Assembly (NCBI RefSeq): GCF_019400745.1
Contig: NZ_WJIB01000010.1
Location: forward strand, 124,001-188,000
Length of the DNA: 64,000 nucleotides
Source: Cohnella sp. CFH 77786
GTDB lineage: Bacteria > Bacillota > Bacilli > Paenibacillales > Paenibacillaceae
Direction: 5' to 3'
The translations under genes were made by a program, and so were the position numbers. The notes beneath the pieces were generated by a model that saw only the letters and a list, made by a program, of their open reading frames with translations, was not told where the DNA came from and did not search any database. Of this stretch, positions 17,597 through 27,079 are shown piece after piece; position 1 is the stretch's first letter, and each line of letters begins with the position of its first letter.

Positions 17597-19702
17597 TCAC
17601 ACTTTGAATTTGACGAGCAACGACTGAAGTTCTTGAACCATGCCGCTTAACGACACGGCGGAAGATGCAACCTGTTCCATGGCCGCCATCTGTTCCTCGG
17701 AGGAAGCGGCGACGGTGGCTGCGCCCATTGAAGCGTCTTTGGCGATTTTCGCCAGTTCCGTAACCGAAGCGGTCACTTCTTCGGAACCGGCGGACATCTG
17801 CTCGGAGGCCGCCGACACTTCTTGAACCTCTGAAGAGATCTCCTGAACCCGGATCAGGATCGTTTCGAACGATTTTCCCGCCTCGCTCACCATTTCCGTT
17901 CCCTTGCTCACTTCAATTGAACCGGCGTTCATAACCTGCACCGCATCGACGACATCTTCTTGAATCATGCGGATCAAGTCCACGACCTGTTCGGCCGATT
18001 GCTTGGTCTGTTCCGCCAGCTTCTTCACTTCGCTTGCGACAACCGCGAAGCCTCTGCCGTGCTCCCCGGCCCGCGCCGCCTCGATCGAAGCATTAAGCGC
18101 AAGCAAATTCGTCCGGGCGCTGATATCGGAAATCACGCCCACGATCATCCCGATTTCCTGCGAACGGCGATCCAGCCTCCGGACGACTTCGGAGGTTTCT
18201 TGCACGGACCGGCTGATGACTCCCATTTGACGAACCGCCATTTGCACCCGTTCATTGCCGTCCGCGGCCTGATGCGCAGCCTCTACGCAGGATTCGGAAA
18301 CCTCGGATGCCGATTCGGCGATTCTCTGGATCCCGACGGACATTTCCTCGAGCGCCTTTGCCGTCTCTTCCGTACCGGAGAGTTGGTTTTCGGCTCCGCC
18401 CGCGACGCTTTGAATCGTGGACACGACCGATTCCAAAGCGCCGGTGGTTTCCTCGGCGCCGGCGGACAATTGCTCGGATGTCGCCGCGACATGCAGGGTG
18501 CTCTCCGAAACCTTCCGAAGCATCTGTCTCACGATCTCGGTAGAGCGGTTGAAATTTCGGGACATCGTGCCGAACTCGTCGCTGCTCTTCAGGTCAATGA
18601 CATGCGTGAAATCTCCATTGGACATGTACTCGGAGAGTGCATTGACTTTCCGGATCTGGCCCGTGATGGATCTGCTAAACAGGTAAACGGCCGCGATGAG
18701 AAGCAATATTCCGATCGCGCTGATGATGACGGTCGTGCGGAGCAGCGAGACGAGAGACGCTCCCATTTCCTTGTCCGGCATGACGACCGCCAAATACCAA
18801 TTCGCGCTGGGCAGCTTCGAGTAGAAAACATGGTTGAGTCCATTCCCATCTTGAAACGCGTTCTCTCCCGAGCCGTTCCCTAATATTTCCTTGCCGAGCG
18901 CAGCCAAGGAAGGATTGTCGTCCTCCGCGATTTTCGCTTTCATGATCTTATTTTCGGGCGCGCCTGCCATGTAAGTTCCTTCCGCATCGATCAGGAAGGC
19001 CCAGCCCGTATCGCCGATCTTCACGTCGCCAATGATCTTCTGAATGGTGGTCAAATTAAGGTCGCCTGTGGCCACGCCGAGAAAGCTCTTCCGATCGTCG
19101 AACAGGGGAACCGCCACGGTTACCATCGTTACGTTCGTGCCAGGATCGTAATAAGGCGCGGTAAATTGGGTTCCGTTTTCGCCTTTTTCCCCTACGATCT
19201 TATACCAGTCCTGACCCGGATAATTGTAGCTTGGGTCGCTGTATTCCTCGGTCGTTTTCTTGTGCCCGTCTTGCTCCCGATAGGTATAAGTGGAGAAAAA
19301 CTCGGCCTTCGGATCTTTTTTGAACGGTTGCGCAAACACGCCCAAACCGAACGCATTTTCACTGACGTCAAGCGTTTCCTGGGTTACCTTCTGAAAGTCG
19401 GGCAAGGAAAACGAACGAAAGTTCGCTTCAAAGGCTTTGCCCATGGCCTCCGTGGCTTTGCTGTGGGCAACCAGCTTTGCTTCGATCATGTTCGTCATCC
19501 CGCTGAGTTCGAGCTTCATTTTCTGCTCCGTTTGATCCTGGATGATCCGCATGGACAGGACGAACGTTTCGGCGATAAGCGCCGCAAGCACCGTCACGAC
19601 CAATGGCACGATCACCAACATCGTTTTCGTCTTGACGCTCTTTACCTTTTTCAGCAGGAAGAAATCGAGAATTGCCCGGATCGCCAACCTTATCGCCCTC
19701 AT
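17597..19702 (-). CDS. methyl-accepting chemotaxis protein, dCache type
   Basis: A 701-residue chemoreceptor. Transmembrane helices at about residues 29-52 and 325-346 bracket a roughly 270-residue extracytoplasmic dCache domain ([12 protein letters not shown]). A HAMP segment follows, then the signalling domain with the conserved hairpin tip [20 protein letters not shown]. It relays a ligand signal through CheA/CheW to the flagellar motor. No chemotaxis genes are adjacent. The ATG start has a weak ribosome site, so the exact start is less sure. Ligand not predictable. Confidence 0.95.
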   Translation of the reverse strand: MRAIRLAIRAILDFFLLKKVKSVKTKTMLVIVPLVVTVLAALIAETFVLSMRIIQDQTEQKMKLELSGMTNMIEAKLVAHSKATEAMGKAFEANFRSFSLPDFQKVTQETLDVSENAFGLGVFAQPFKKDPKAEFFSTYTYREQDGHKKTTEEYSDPSYNYPGQDWYKIVGEKGENGTQFTAPYYDPGTNVTMVTVAVPLFDDRKSFLGVATGDLNLTTIQKIIGDVKIGDTGWAFLIDAEGTYMAGAPENKIMKAKIAEDDNPSLAALGKEILGNGSGENAFQDGNGLNHVFYSKLPSANWYLAVVMPDKEMGASLVSLLRTTVIISAIGILLLIAAVYLFSRSITGQIRKVNALSEYMSNGDFTHVIDLKSSDEFGTMSRNFNRSTEIVRQMLRKVSESTLHVAATSEQLSAGAEETTGALESVVSTIQSVAGGAENQLSGTEETAKALEEMSVGIQRIAESASEVSESCVEAAHQAADGNERVQMAVRQMGVISRSVQETSEVVRRLDRRSQEIGMIVGVISDISARTNLLALNASIEAARAGEHGRGFAVVASEVKKLAEQTKQSAEQVVDLIRMIQEDVVDAVQVMNAGSIEVSKGTEMVSEAGKSFETILIRVQEISSEVQEVSAASEQMSAGSEEVTASVTELAKIAKDASMGAATVAASSEEQMAAMEQVASSAVSLSGMVQELQSLLVKFKV

Positions 19703-19931
19703 CTCACATGGTTGTATGTGAATGAGTTCGACAGACTTCGCGATAATCCTACGTCATTTGCATTATCCAAAAGTTAATTTTGTAAAATGTTGAGAATGCT
19801 CCGAAGAAGATAAACCCTGCGAAACGTGCCGGAATGCCCGGACGCCGCGCAGGGTGATGGAATGACATCTCTTCGGTTCTTGTTACGATGGGGGAGCGAG
19901 CCTGTAATTGAACTCAGCGGTCGCAAAGTTA

Positions 19932-20663
19932 TTATGCTCTATCCCAAACGAGCTCCAGCTGCACGGAGAACTCGTTCTCGGTATCCAGGACGACCGTATG
20001 CGGGTTGGTCATGCCGAAATCGGCGAACGTGACCTGGGTCTTGCCGGACAGAAGCAGCTGCCCGTTCCGGTACATCGCGCTCGAGTCGAACGTCACTTCC
20101 TTCTCGATCCCTTTAATCGTAAGGGTTCCCGTAATCGTAAGCGGAACTTCGGTTCCTTCCGTCCACTCTGCCGGCACCTGCGAGAAGGTTTTCGTTTTGA
20201 ACGTCGCCTGCGGAAATCTCGTAACCTCCAGCAAATCCGACCGCTCCTTCACGTGGCCGTCCCGCTGGCTGTTTCCCGAATCCAGCGCCGTCAAATCGAC
20301 GACGCCTTCTCCGCTCATCGTCGCAGCGTCGTTCACGTCGACGGTCCAGGAGCCCGTTACCGCCTCGTCGACGAAATTGACCGTTTCTTTGGACGTCGTA
20401 ACCGACCAGTAGACTTTGGAACCGCTCGCGATCTTCCATTGTCCGTTCAGCTGGGCCGCCGATACCGCGGCACCCGCCGCATTAGAGACCTCGCCGCTCC
20501 CCGCCGAAGCTGAAGCCGATGCCGATGGCGACTCCGCCGGCGCAGCCATGACCGATTCGATCTCCACATTGTTGCCGAGGTAACGGTTAAGCCCCGCGTA
20601 TGCGCCGAATCCAACCACAACTACAGCCGCTGCCGTCACTAGCAAAACATTCTTTTTCTTCAT
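19932..20663 (-). CDS. YceI-family lipid-binding-like protein, membrane anchored
   Basis: A 243-residue protein: one N-terminal membrane helix (residues 6-25), a Ser/Ala low-complexity linker (about residues 45-60), then a YceI lipocalin-like domain from residue 70 (WKIASGSKVYWSV, FVDEAVTGSW, VTFADFGMTNPH). YceI proteins bind isoprenoid-like lipids; the role here is unknown. The start is the ATG followed by three Lys codons, with GGAGGG upstream, rather than an earlier ATG. It is divergent to a two-component system at 20857, which might regulate it. Confidence 0.88.
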   Translation of the reverse strand: MKKKNVLLVTAAAVVVVGFGAYAGLNRYLGNNVEIESVMAAPAESPSASASASAGSGEVSNAAGAAVSAAQLNGQWKIASGSKVYWSVTTSKETVNFVDEAVTGSWTVDVNDAATMSGEGVVDLTALDSGNSQRDGHVKERSDLLEVTRFPQATFKTKTFSQVPAEWTEGTEVPLTITGTLTIKGIEKEVTFDSSAMYRNGQLLLSGKTQVTFADFGMTNPHTVVLDTENEFSVQLELVWDRA

Positions 20664-20856
20664 GATTTCCCTCCATTCATTGCGGCACGGCCGCAATTTT
20701 TCACCCATTCTACCAGCCCAGTATGTCTAATAGATGTCGAAGCTGAAAAAATGGAAAAATCTCATCATTTCGCCTCGCTCCTGCATTCCGGCGATTGCCG
20801 GGCCGACGGCCTGTTGCTACAATGGGGGCATCCGGCACGAAAGGAGCTGTCCGATC

Positions 20857-21540
20857 CTGAAAACGATACTGGTTGTCGAAGACGAACCCGCGATCGCCCG
20901 CGTGCTGGCCGCTTATCTGCGCAAAGCCGGCTTCGGCGTGAAACTGGCGGCAGACGGGCGGCAGGCCCTGGAATTGTTTTCGCAGGAACCGCCGGCGCTC
21001 CTTCTGCTCGACGTCATGCTTCCGCATATCGATGGCTGGGAAGTGCTGCGCCGGATACGCGAAACCAGCAGTTGTCCGATCATCATGCTCACGGCGCGAG
21101 ACGGCATCGACGACCGACTGACCGGGCTCAACGGCGGAGCCGACGATTACATGCCGAAGCCGTTCATTCCGGAGGAAGTCATTGCCCGCGTGCAGGCCGT
21201 GCTTCGCCGCCCGTCGCAGTGGACGGACGGCGCCAGACAGCGACGCTTCGGCCGGCTCGGCATCGATTTCCTGGCTCACCGCGTTACCCTGAACGGCGCG
21301 GAGGTCACCTTCATGCCCCGCGATTTGGCCGTGCTGCTCTACCTGGCGGAACATCCGAACCGGACGTTTACCCGGGAGCAGCTGATCGAGAACGTTTGGG
21401 GAACGGACTACGAAGGAAGCGACCGCGCGGTCGATTTGTCCATCAAGCGGATCCGGCAGGCCCTGTCCCATTGGCCTGTGGAGGAAGGGGAAATTCGCAC
21501 TTTGCGGGGAACGGGGTATCAATTTTGGATCGAAAACTGA
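20857..21540 (+). CDS. OmpR-family response regulator
   Basis: A 227-residue regulator. The receiver domain has acidic pocket VVEDEP, phospho-acceptor in LLLDVMLP and the switch Lys in MPKPF. The C-terminal winged helix ends GTDYEGSDRAVDLSIKRIRQ. There is no ATG, GTG or TTG near the expected start. AAAGGAG lies ten bases upstream of CTG (20857), giving the family-typical start (M)KTILVVEDEP; ATC at 20854 is an alternative. The gene overlaps the kinase gene, and the pair forms a classical two-component system. The signal is unknown. Confidence 0.9.
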   Translation: MKTILVVEDEPAIARVLAAYLRKAGFGVKLAADGRQALELFSQEPPALLLLDVMLPHIDGWEVLRRIRETSSCPIIMLTARDGIDDRLTGLNGGADDYMPKPFIPEEVIARVQAVLRRPSQWTDGARQRRFGRLGIDFLAHRVTLNGAEVTFMPRDLAVLLYLAEHPNRTFTREQLIENVWGTDYEGSDRAVDLSIKRIRQALSHWPVEEGEIRTLRGTGYQFWIEN

Positions 21541-22988
21541 AGCAAACTTCCCTCTTGTCGTATTGGACCATTCGATACTTCATCATCCTCTGTGCCGGTC
21601 TGCTGGCGCTTGCGGCGGCCGCCGTCTGGTGGACCCACCGGGAAACGCTGGACAGCCGCCTGCAAACCGTCCAGCTCCTGGCGCAGGAACTCGCAGATCG
21701 TCTGGACCGTCCGGACGGAACGATTGCCGTGCCTCGGGACTTGAAGGAACACATCGAGAAACGCGCCCAGTATTTCAAGCTCGGCCCCGTGTGCGCGATC
21801 GTGACGGACAAGGACGGCAAGCTGCTGTTCTCCAACGAGCCGCTGACGCAAGAGGATCTTCGGCGAAAGATGACCGCTGCGCTCGATCAGGCCCGGGAGC
21901 CCGGCATGAAGGCGATTACGGCTCCGATCGAACATAACGGAAACAAGATCGGGCAGGTCTCTCTGCTGCAGCCGGTACGGTCCTTGGCCCATCTGCCGCC
22001 GGAAGCCCAATGGGCGCTCGTCCTGCTTCTCGTCAGCTTGACCGGGCTCGGCTGGCTGACGATTTATCGGCTCTCCCGCAAGCTGTCCCGTCCGATCCGC
22101 AAGGTGGCATCCGCCGCCCGGGAGATCAGTCTCGGACAATATGATGTCCGGCTCGAAGCGAACGCGAAGGAGCGGGAGCTGAACGAGCTGATCGTCTCGT
22201 TCAAGGATATGGCCGGCAAGCTGAAACAATTGGAGCATTCCCGCAATTTCATGCTGGCCGGCTTGACGCACGAGTTGAAAACGCCGGTTACGTCCGTGAA
22301 AGGACTCGTCCACGCGGTCAAGGAAAAAATCGTGAGAAACGAAGAAGCGGATGAATTTCTCGAGATCGCCCTTCAAGAGACGCACAGGCTGGAACGGATG
22401 ATTGCCGATCTGCTCGATTATAACGCCTTGGCCGCCGGGGTCGTGCAGGTGAGCCGCGACCGTCTGGACGCCGGGGCGCTGCTGTCCGAAATCGTGTATC
22501 AATGGACGCTGCATCAGGACGAGAGCATTCGCGAACCTGAGCTGTCGCTGCCCGGACAGCTGATCGAGGTGCAAGGCGACCCGCTCCGCATTCAGCAAAT
22601 CCTGGTGAATCTGCTCAATAACAGCGCGCAAGCCCGGCATCCGGACCGCCCGCTTCAGATCCGGATCGAGCTTCTCGAACGGGACGGCGGCTACGCCGAA
22701 ATCATCGTGAACGACAACGGGAGCGGCATCCCGCCATCCGAGCAGGATCTCGTATTCGAGCGATTCTTCCGGGGAGAGAGCAAAAAGCTGGCCGTGCGCG
22801 GTCTCGGTCTCGGCCTGGCGTTCAGCAGGCTGATCGCGCAAGCCCAGGGCGGGGATCTCCTTTTCCGGGAAAGCTCGAACGGAGGCACCTCCTTCTCTCT
22901 GACGCTGCCGCTTGCTTCGACGGCGCCGCGTGGACGACCCTCTCCGTTGCGCACATACCGGATGCACAAGGAAGAACCCTCCGTATAG
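21525..22988 (+). CDS. sensor histidine kinase with HAMP domain
   Basis: A 487-residue membrane kinase. Transmembrane helices lie at about residues 18-38 and 165-185, with a short extracytoplasmic sensor between. A HAMP domain follows (KLSRPIRKVASAAREIS). The HisKA box is HELKTPVTSVKG near residue 250. The ATPase domain has NLLNNSAQA (N box), DNGSGIP (G1) and RGLGLGLAFS (G2). TTG start inside the 3' end of the response regulator gene, consistent with translational coupling. It should phosphorylate that regulator. Confidence 0.92.
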   Translation: MDRKLKQTSLLSYWTIRYFIILCAGLLALAAAAVWWTHRETLDSRLQTVQLLAQELADRLDRPDGTIAVPRDLKEHIEKRAQYFKLGPVCAIVTDKDGKLLFSNEPLTQEDLRRKMTAALDQAREPGMKAITAPIEHNGNKIGQVSLLQPVRSLAHLPPEAQWALVLLLVSLTGLGWLTIYRLSRKLSRPIRKVASAAREISLGQYDVRLEANAKERELNELIVSFKDMAGKLKQLEHSRNFMLAGLTHELKTPVTSVKGLVHAVKEKIVRNEEADEFLEIALQETHRLERMIADLLDYNALAAGVVQVSRDRLDAGALLSEIVYQWTLHQDESIREPELSLPGQLIEVQGDPLRIQQILVNLLNNSAQARHPDRPLQIRIELLERDGGYAEIIVNDNGSGIPPSEQDLVFERFFRGESKKLAVRGLGLGLAFSRLIAQAQGGDLLFRESSNGGTSFSLTLPLASTAPRGRPSPLRTYRMHKEEPSV

Positions 22989-23046
22989 GGAGGGCTTCAC
23001 CGTTTGATACAATGGTAATCATAGACGAAGAAAAAGGAGAGCGACG

Positions 23047-23559
23047 ATGCGGCTGAAAATCTATATGGCGGGGTTCGAAGTGTTTCGCGACGATGCGGCG
23101 GAGACGGGATTGCGAATGAAACGGCTGTGCGAGGAATACGGGTTCGAGGGCATTTTTCCGTTGGACAAGGACATCAAGCCCCTGCCGGAGAAATGGGAGA
23201 CCGCAAAGGCGATTTTCGAAGGGAACCTGAGGCTGATCGAGAAGTCGGACCTGATCATCGCCAATCTCGATCCGTTCCGGGGCAATGAACCGGACTCGGG
23301 AACCGTGTTCGAGTGCGGCTACGCTTACGGCCTCGGAAAGAAGTTATACGGTTTTCTATCGGACGGGCGAACGATGGCGGAGAAATTGATGCCGGGAATC
23401 GATCAAAGCAGCGGCTTGTACAAAGACGGCATGCGCGTCGAGGATTTCGGCCTTCCGACGAACCTGATGATTTCCGTCCCGTCCACCATCGTCGAAGGAA
23501 CGTTGGAGGATGCGCTTAAGCGAGCGCGAAAGGATCTTCTCGAAAAAAAGGACATGTGA
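23047..23559 (+). CDS. nucleoside 2-deoxyribosyltransferase family protein
   Basis: A 170-residue protein of the nucleoside 2-deoxyribosyltransferase-like Rossmann fold. It starts with KIYMAGFEVFR, a match to the family's nucleotide-binding first strand. IANLDPFRGNEPDSGTVFECGYAYGLGK (split about residues 72-99) contains the catalytic Glu in the FECGYA segment. The predicted reaction swaps bases between deoxynucleosides in salvage. It follows the kinase gene by 58 bp with its own AAGGAGA site. Members in Bacillota are mostly untested. Confidence 0.88.
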   Translation: MRLKIYMAGFEVFRDDAAETGLRMKRLCEEYGFEGIFPLDKDIKPLPEKWETAKAIFEGNLRLIEKSDLIIANLDPFRGNEPDSGTVFECGYAYGLGKKLYGFLSDGRTMAEKLMPGIDQSSGLYKDGMRVEDFGLPTNLMISVPSTIVEGTLEDALKRARKDLLEKKDM

Positions 23560-23561
23560 TC

Positions 23562-23743
23562 TTTTATTTGAAGGTGCGGAACCATGCCGCCGGCTTGGTG
23601 GAAGTCGCCCCGGATGACTCATCTTCGTGGCGATCGGAAGCACGCCCAACACGGCCTTCCTCGATGATCAGCTTCCCGTCGGCAAGCGGGGGTATCTGCT
23701 CGTCAAGCCTGGCACGACGGAAACGCACCTGCCCGCGCAATGA
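23562..23743 (+). pseudogene. thioredoxin reductase-like C-terminal remnant, frameshifted
   Basis: Two pieces in different frames read together like the NADPH/FAD region of thioredoxin reductase. The first reads VRNHAAGLVEVAPDD. The second, from about 23624, reads FVAIGSTPNTAFLDDQLPVG then GYLLVKPGTTETHLPA before a stop. In intact enzymes this is followed by the FAD-binding GDV segment, which is missing, as are all N-terminal parts. Clearly a dead fragment. Confidence 0.7.
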
Positions 23744-23838
23744 CCCTAAACAGAACGATCTTGCATGATCCGATCGCAAACTGCACGACGTATCCCCTCC
23801 GTTCCTGCTATAGTGGATCACGGAGGAGATGAACCGTT

Positions 23839-24693
23839 ATGGATTGGGTTAACAGGATGAATGCAGCGATTCATTATATCGAAGACCATCTAACAGAGGA
23901 GATCGATTACGCGGAGCTTGCCCGGCTGGCCGGCTGTTCCGTTTATCATTTTCAGCGCATGTTCTCGTTTATGACGGATATTTCATTATCCGAGTACATC
24001 CGCAGGCGGCGTCTTACGCTGGCCGCTTTCGAGCTGCAGAACGGCGCCGTGAAGGTCGTCGATCTCGCGATGAAATGCGGCTACGACTCTCCAGAGGCGT
24101 TCACCCGCGCATTTCACGGCTTACATGGGGCGACGCCGACAGCCGCTAGGAATGCGGGGACCCGGCTCAAAACGTACCCGCCTCTCTCGTTTCAATTCAC
24201 CTTAAAAGGAGCCGCGGAAATGAACTACCGGATGGAAACGCTCGGAGCTTTCTCGATTGCGGGGATCATGGAAACGGTTGAAACTGAGCTTGCCTTCCGC
24301 ATCGTGCCCGAAGTATGGAGGAAAGCGAGGGAGCGGGGCGTCTTCGAGGAACTGTGGGCCGTTCGCCGGGATGGCCATCCGATGGGAGGCATTCTCGGCG
24401 TCTGCGCGGACGGGGATTGGGGCCGAAACCCTTCCTTCGACTATTATCTCGCCATCGTGTGCGGACATGAACCGCCGGAAGGAATGGTGAAGATGGATTT
24501 TCCGGAGGCGGCCTGGGCCGTATTCGAAGCGTCGGGGCCTCCGGAAGGGCTTCAGGAGATATGGAAACGGCTGTACACGGAGTGGCTTCCCGCCTCCGCT
24601 TACGAGCTGGCGAATTTGCCTGCCGTCGAATGCTATTTGCCGATTGAGGAAGGCCGGAACGAGCTGTGGGTGCCGGTTGTGAAAACCAACTGA
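23839..24693 (+). CDS. AraC-family regulator with GyrI-like effector domain
   Basis: A 284-residue regulator. The AraC DNA-binding domain is N-terminal (residues 1-105: IDYAELARLAGCSVYHFQRMF and VVDLAMKCGYDSPEAFTRAF). Residues 125-282 form a GyrI-like small-molecule domain (FSIAGIMETVE, DYYLAIVCGHEPPEGM). This layout matches Rob/BmrR-like drug-sensing regulators, where the domain binds cationic or hydrophobic compounds. GGAGGAGATG precedes the ATG. No obvious target gene is beside it, and flanking genes are decayed. Confidence 0.92.
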   Translation: MDWVNRMNAAIHYIEDHLTEEIDYAELARLAGCSVYHFQRMFSFMTDISLSEYIRRRRLTLAAFELQNGAVKVVDLAMKCGYDSPEAFTRAFHGLHGATPTAARNAGTRLKTYPPLSFQFTLKGAAEMNYRMETLGAFSIAGIMETVETELAFRIVPEVWRKARERGVFEELWAVRRDGHPMGGILGVCADGDWGRNPSFDYYLAIVCGHEPPEGMVKMDFPEAAWAVFEASGPPEGLQEIWKRLYTEWLPASAYELANLPAVECYLPIEEGRNELWVPVVKTN

Positions 24694-24730
24694 AATTCAC
24701 GTCGGGCGAAGATGCACGTCAGGGGGCCGG

Positions 24731-24835
24731 TCACGATGCCGACCCCTTCTTTCTGAAACCCATCGAGGTCACCCCGTTCACCTTCTTGAACATGGGAATA
24801 AAGTAGGAAAGATTCATATATCCTTGCGATCCCGC
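24731..24835 (-). pseudogene. C-terminal fragment of an AraC-type regulator
   Basis: Minus-strand translation gives SQGYMNLSYFIPMFKKVNGV followed by TSMGFRKKGSAS and a stop. This matches the last helix-turn-helix of AraC/YesN proteins. No upstream part exists; the frame runs into the end of the 24814 gene. It is a remnant, and suggests loss of a larger gene here. Confidence 0.6.
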
Positions 24836-25149
24836 CGACAGGCCAACTCGATGATTTTCTCCAGGTGATGGGTCAAGACGGACAATTCGGCTTCCAGATG
24901 CTCTTTATCGTAACAACCGATCTGCCACCCGCGGAATCGCAGCTCTTGTTCCTTCGTCCAATACTCCCGGTACTCCTTAGGGCTGCATGTTCGCTCGATA
25001 ATTTCTTCTCCCGGGAATTGAAACGCGATCAACTTCTCGTACATGGCCGGGTAAATATACAAGCAATGCGGCACGCGACTGCCGCGAAGCGGATACCCGG
25101 CCTTCAAATCGCTGAAGTCGTAATTGCAAATCGTTTGAGCGATTCGCAT
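24814..25149 (-). CDS. hypothetical protein (111 aa)
   Basis: A 111-residue protein with GGAG seven bases before the ATG. It is rich in aromatic and charged residues (LIAFQFPGEEIIERTCSPKEYREYW is representative in two parts) and has no signal peptide or membrane helix. I do not recognise a family. A second short frame (25104-25265, another phase) overlaps its start, so this may be the surviving part of a frameshifted gene. It lies in a decay zone with two gene remnants. Confidence 0.45.
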   Translation of the reverse strand: MRIAQTICNYDFSDLKAGYPLRGSRVPHCLYIYPAMYEKLIAFQFPGEEIIERTCSPKEYREYWTKEQELRFRGWQIGCYDKEHLEAELSVLTHHLEKIIELACRRDRKDI

Positions 25150-25293
25150 GCGGCCGCTCCATGGTCGTGATCGAGAACGGCCAGGTTCATCAGCCGAACT
25201 TGCGAAAGCTGCGGATGAGCGTGGACGTCGTATCTCAACACGCGTAGCGTAATGTTGTACGACATGGGGATCGCCACTTGGCCATGATAAAGC

Positions 25294-25746
25294 TTAGCCG
25301 TATAATGGTTTCACCAACGCCGCCCTCAATCCGCTGACGCCGAACTCCAAATACCCTTTTAGGCAGGTCAGCATGTACACCCAGCCTTCCTTATTGCCGA
25401 TCATTTGGTTCAACAGTTCTTCGTCGTTGTCGTCGAACCCTTCCTCGTTAACTTCCACGATCGTACCGCCGTTTTCCGACTCGTTCAGCGTAATCGTAAC
25501 CACGTTTCCTTCCCCGCCGTCTTCATAGCCCCATCGATAAACGATTTTCCGATTGTCCTCGATCTCCAGAACTTGGATATCGCCTTGCGCATCGTATTCA
25601 TCGTATCTCAGCGTGATTGTCTTGCCCTGCTCCCATCTTGCGGAACTCGATGTGAACCAGAAGTTGCCGATCTTCTCCGGATCGACCACCGCTTCGAACA
25701 CTTCATTCGCAGGTTTCATGATTTTCATTTTCGTGAGGTTGTTCAT
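25294..25746 (-). CDS. SRPBCC (AHSA1/START-like) domain protein
   Basis: A 150-residue single-domain protein of the AHSA1 branch of the SRPBCC fold, a hydrophobic-ligand-binding helix-grip. Visible hallmarks are KPANEVFEAVVDPEKIGNFW at the N-terminus and GWVYMLTCLKGYLEFG at the C-terminal helix. Cytoplasmic. Such proteins are often stress-linked and their ligands are unknown. Stand-alone gene, leftward, with its start just upstream of the AT-rich promoter region at 25750-25940. Confidence 0.9.
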   Translation of the reverse strand: MNNLTKMKIMKPANEVFEAVVDPEKIGNFWFTSSSARWEQGKTITLRYDEYDAQGDIQVLEIEDNRKIVYRWGYEDGGEGNVVTITLNESENGGTIVEVNEEGFDDNDEELLNQMIGNKEGWVYMLTCLKGYLEFGVSGLRAALVKPLYG

Positions 25747-25941
25747 CGAAAACGCCCCGCTTTCATGTCAGAATGGATTTTCCGATACTCAAGTTCATAT
25801 TATTGCCTCTTGATTATATATCGATTTCCCCTCTACACTGGACAGTTTAATATCGACAAAATGCAACAATTTTCCCCCTTCCTTCGTTGTTAGAGTGTTA
25901 TACTAATAGCAAAGCGCCCAATAAGGGATGTGGGAGACGGC

Positions 25942-26847
25942 ATGGATATCAAAATCACTCGGTCCGGCGAATATATCGAGAGATTTTCAACGAAAGGCCT
26001 CGTTATTTCTCACATTTGTTCCGGTGACGGGACCGAGGTCATTCATCATAAACTGGAAGCCGGCTTCAGGTGGTATATTGCGCCCGAAGAGGGCTGGCTG
26101 GCGCTGGAGTACGCTCATATTCTCGCGGGAGAATTGGTGTGGAAAAAGCAGGACGAAGACGTCGTGCTGCGACCCGGAGACTCCATTTCCGCCTATATGA
26201 TTACCGAGATGGCGATGTTTGTGGCTTCAAAGGACACTGAGTTTCTCTACGTCGTTTCCCGGCCCTATTTTCATAATTACAGCGGCTCTATCCAGAAGCT
26301 GTTCGATCTTGCTGTAAAGATAGAAGAAAAAGACGGCTACACCTCCGACCACTGCGATCGGATCAAACGTTTGTCCGTGCTGCTTGGAGAGAGATTGGGG
26401 CTCTCCCCTTATGAAATGTACATTCTGAGTTTGGCTGGTTTCCTGCATGATATCGGCAAAACGCAAATCCCGGAGCACATCCTCAATAAACCCAATAAAC
26501 TCACGGATGAAGAGTACGAGCAGATGAAGTTGCACACGACTTACGGCAAACAGCTGCTGCACGATACGGGTATGCCCGATTTGCGAATCGTGGGAGATGT
26601 GGTCGAACAGCATCATGAGCGGTACGACGGCAAAGGCTATCCTCACGGACTGCAGGGAGACCAAATTTCAAAGCCGGCGGCGATCATCTCGATCGTCGAT
26701 GCTTACGATGCGATGACCATTGATCGCGTTTATCAGAAAGGACGGCCGCGGGACGTTGCGTTGCAAGAGATCGAGCGGTGCAGCGGGTCGATGTATCATC
26801 CGGAGATCGTCAAGGTCTTCCTTTCCATAGGAGATCAGCTTGCATGA
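25942..26847 (+). CDS. cupin-HD-GYP protein, predicted c-di-GMP phosphodiesterase
   Basis: A 301-residue protein. Residues 1-105 look like a cupin-type sensor (HHKLEAGFRWYIAPEEGW, LRPGDSISAYM). Residues 120-290 are an HD-GYP domain: HDIGKTQIPEHILNKP holds the HD metal pair and HHERYDGKGYPHGLQGDQIS the GYP signature. HD-GYP proteins hydrolyse c-di-GMP. The ATG at 25942 is preferred over GTG 12 bases earlier because GGGAGA lies just upstream. A c-di-GMP riboswitch begins about 100 bp after its stop, which fits local c-di-GMP signalling. Confidence 0.88.
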   Translation: MDIKITRSGEYIERFSTKGLVISHICSGDGTEVIHHKLEAGFRWYIAPEEGWLALEYAHILAGELVWKKQDEDVVLRPGDSISAYMITEMAMFVASKDTEFLYVVSRPYFHNYSGSIQKLFDLAVKIEEKDGYTSDHCDRIKRLSVLLGERLGLSPYEMYILSLAGFLHDIGKTQIPEHILNKPNKLTDEEYEQMKLHTTYGKQLLHDTGMPDLRIVGDVVEQHHERYDGKGYPHGLQGDQISKPAAIISIVDAYDAMTIDRVYQKGRPRDVALQEIERCSGSMYHPEIVKVFLSIGDQLA

Positions 26848-26880
26848 CTTTGGGATTATGCTTTTGTACCTAAAAAATGG

Positions 26881-26909
26881 TTGACTGTTTCGACAAAAAC
26901 CCTTATAGT
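26881..26909 (+). promoter_or_regulatory. promoter of the riboswitch transcript
   Basis: TTGACT (26881-26886) and TATAGT (26904-26909) with 17-bp spacing, about 35 bp before the aptamer. Confidence 0.7.
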
Positions 26910-26944
26910 GAATCTAGTAAGTTTTGGTAAGAGTTAATGAGAAC

Positions 26945-27058
26945 GGAGCACTTCACGATAATGGCAAACTTGTCGAAAGACAAGGGCGCAAAACTACAGG
27001 GCCTTCCCGTCTCGGACGGATGGCAGCCAGTTGCCGAAAGGGGGCTTTTTTTTTTTTC
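26945..27058 (+). ncRNA. c-di-GMP-I (GEMM) riboswitch with terminator-like tail
   Basis: The segment shows the GEMM-I core in order: ATGGCAAACTTG, the P2 stem CTTGTC / GACAAG closed by the GAAA tetraloop, GGGCGCAAAACTACAGGGCCT, a variable P3 hairpin (CCGTC / GACGG), then GGATGGCAGCC and TTGCCG. A run of 12 T follows GGGGGC at 27045-27056, a typical expression platform. It would sense c-di-GMP and control transcription of the exported protein just downstream. Whether ligand turns the gene on or off cannot be told by eye. Confidence 0.88.
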
Positions 27059-27079
27059 AAACCCTGGAGGTGAAACGAA

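Noticed and set aside
22975..23010. CCCTCC/GGGAGGG hairpin at the end of the histidine kinase gene as a terminator
   Set aside because: No T run follows and the stem overlaps coding sequence; a chance hairpin cannot be excluded.
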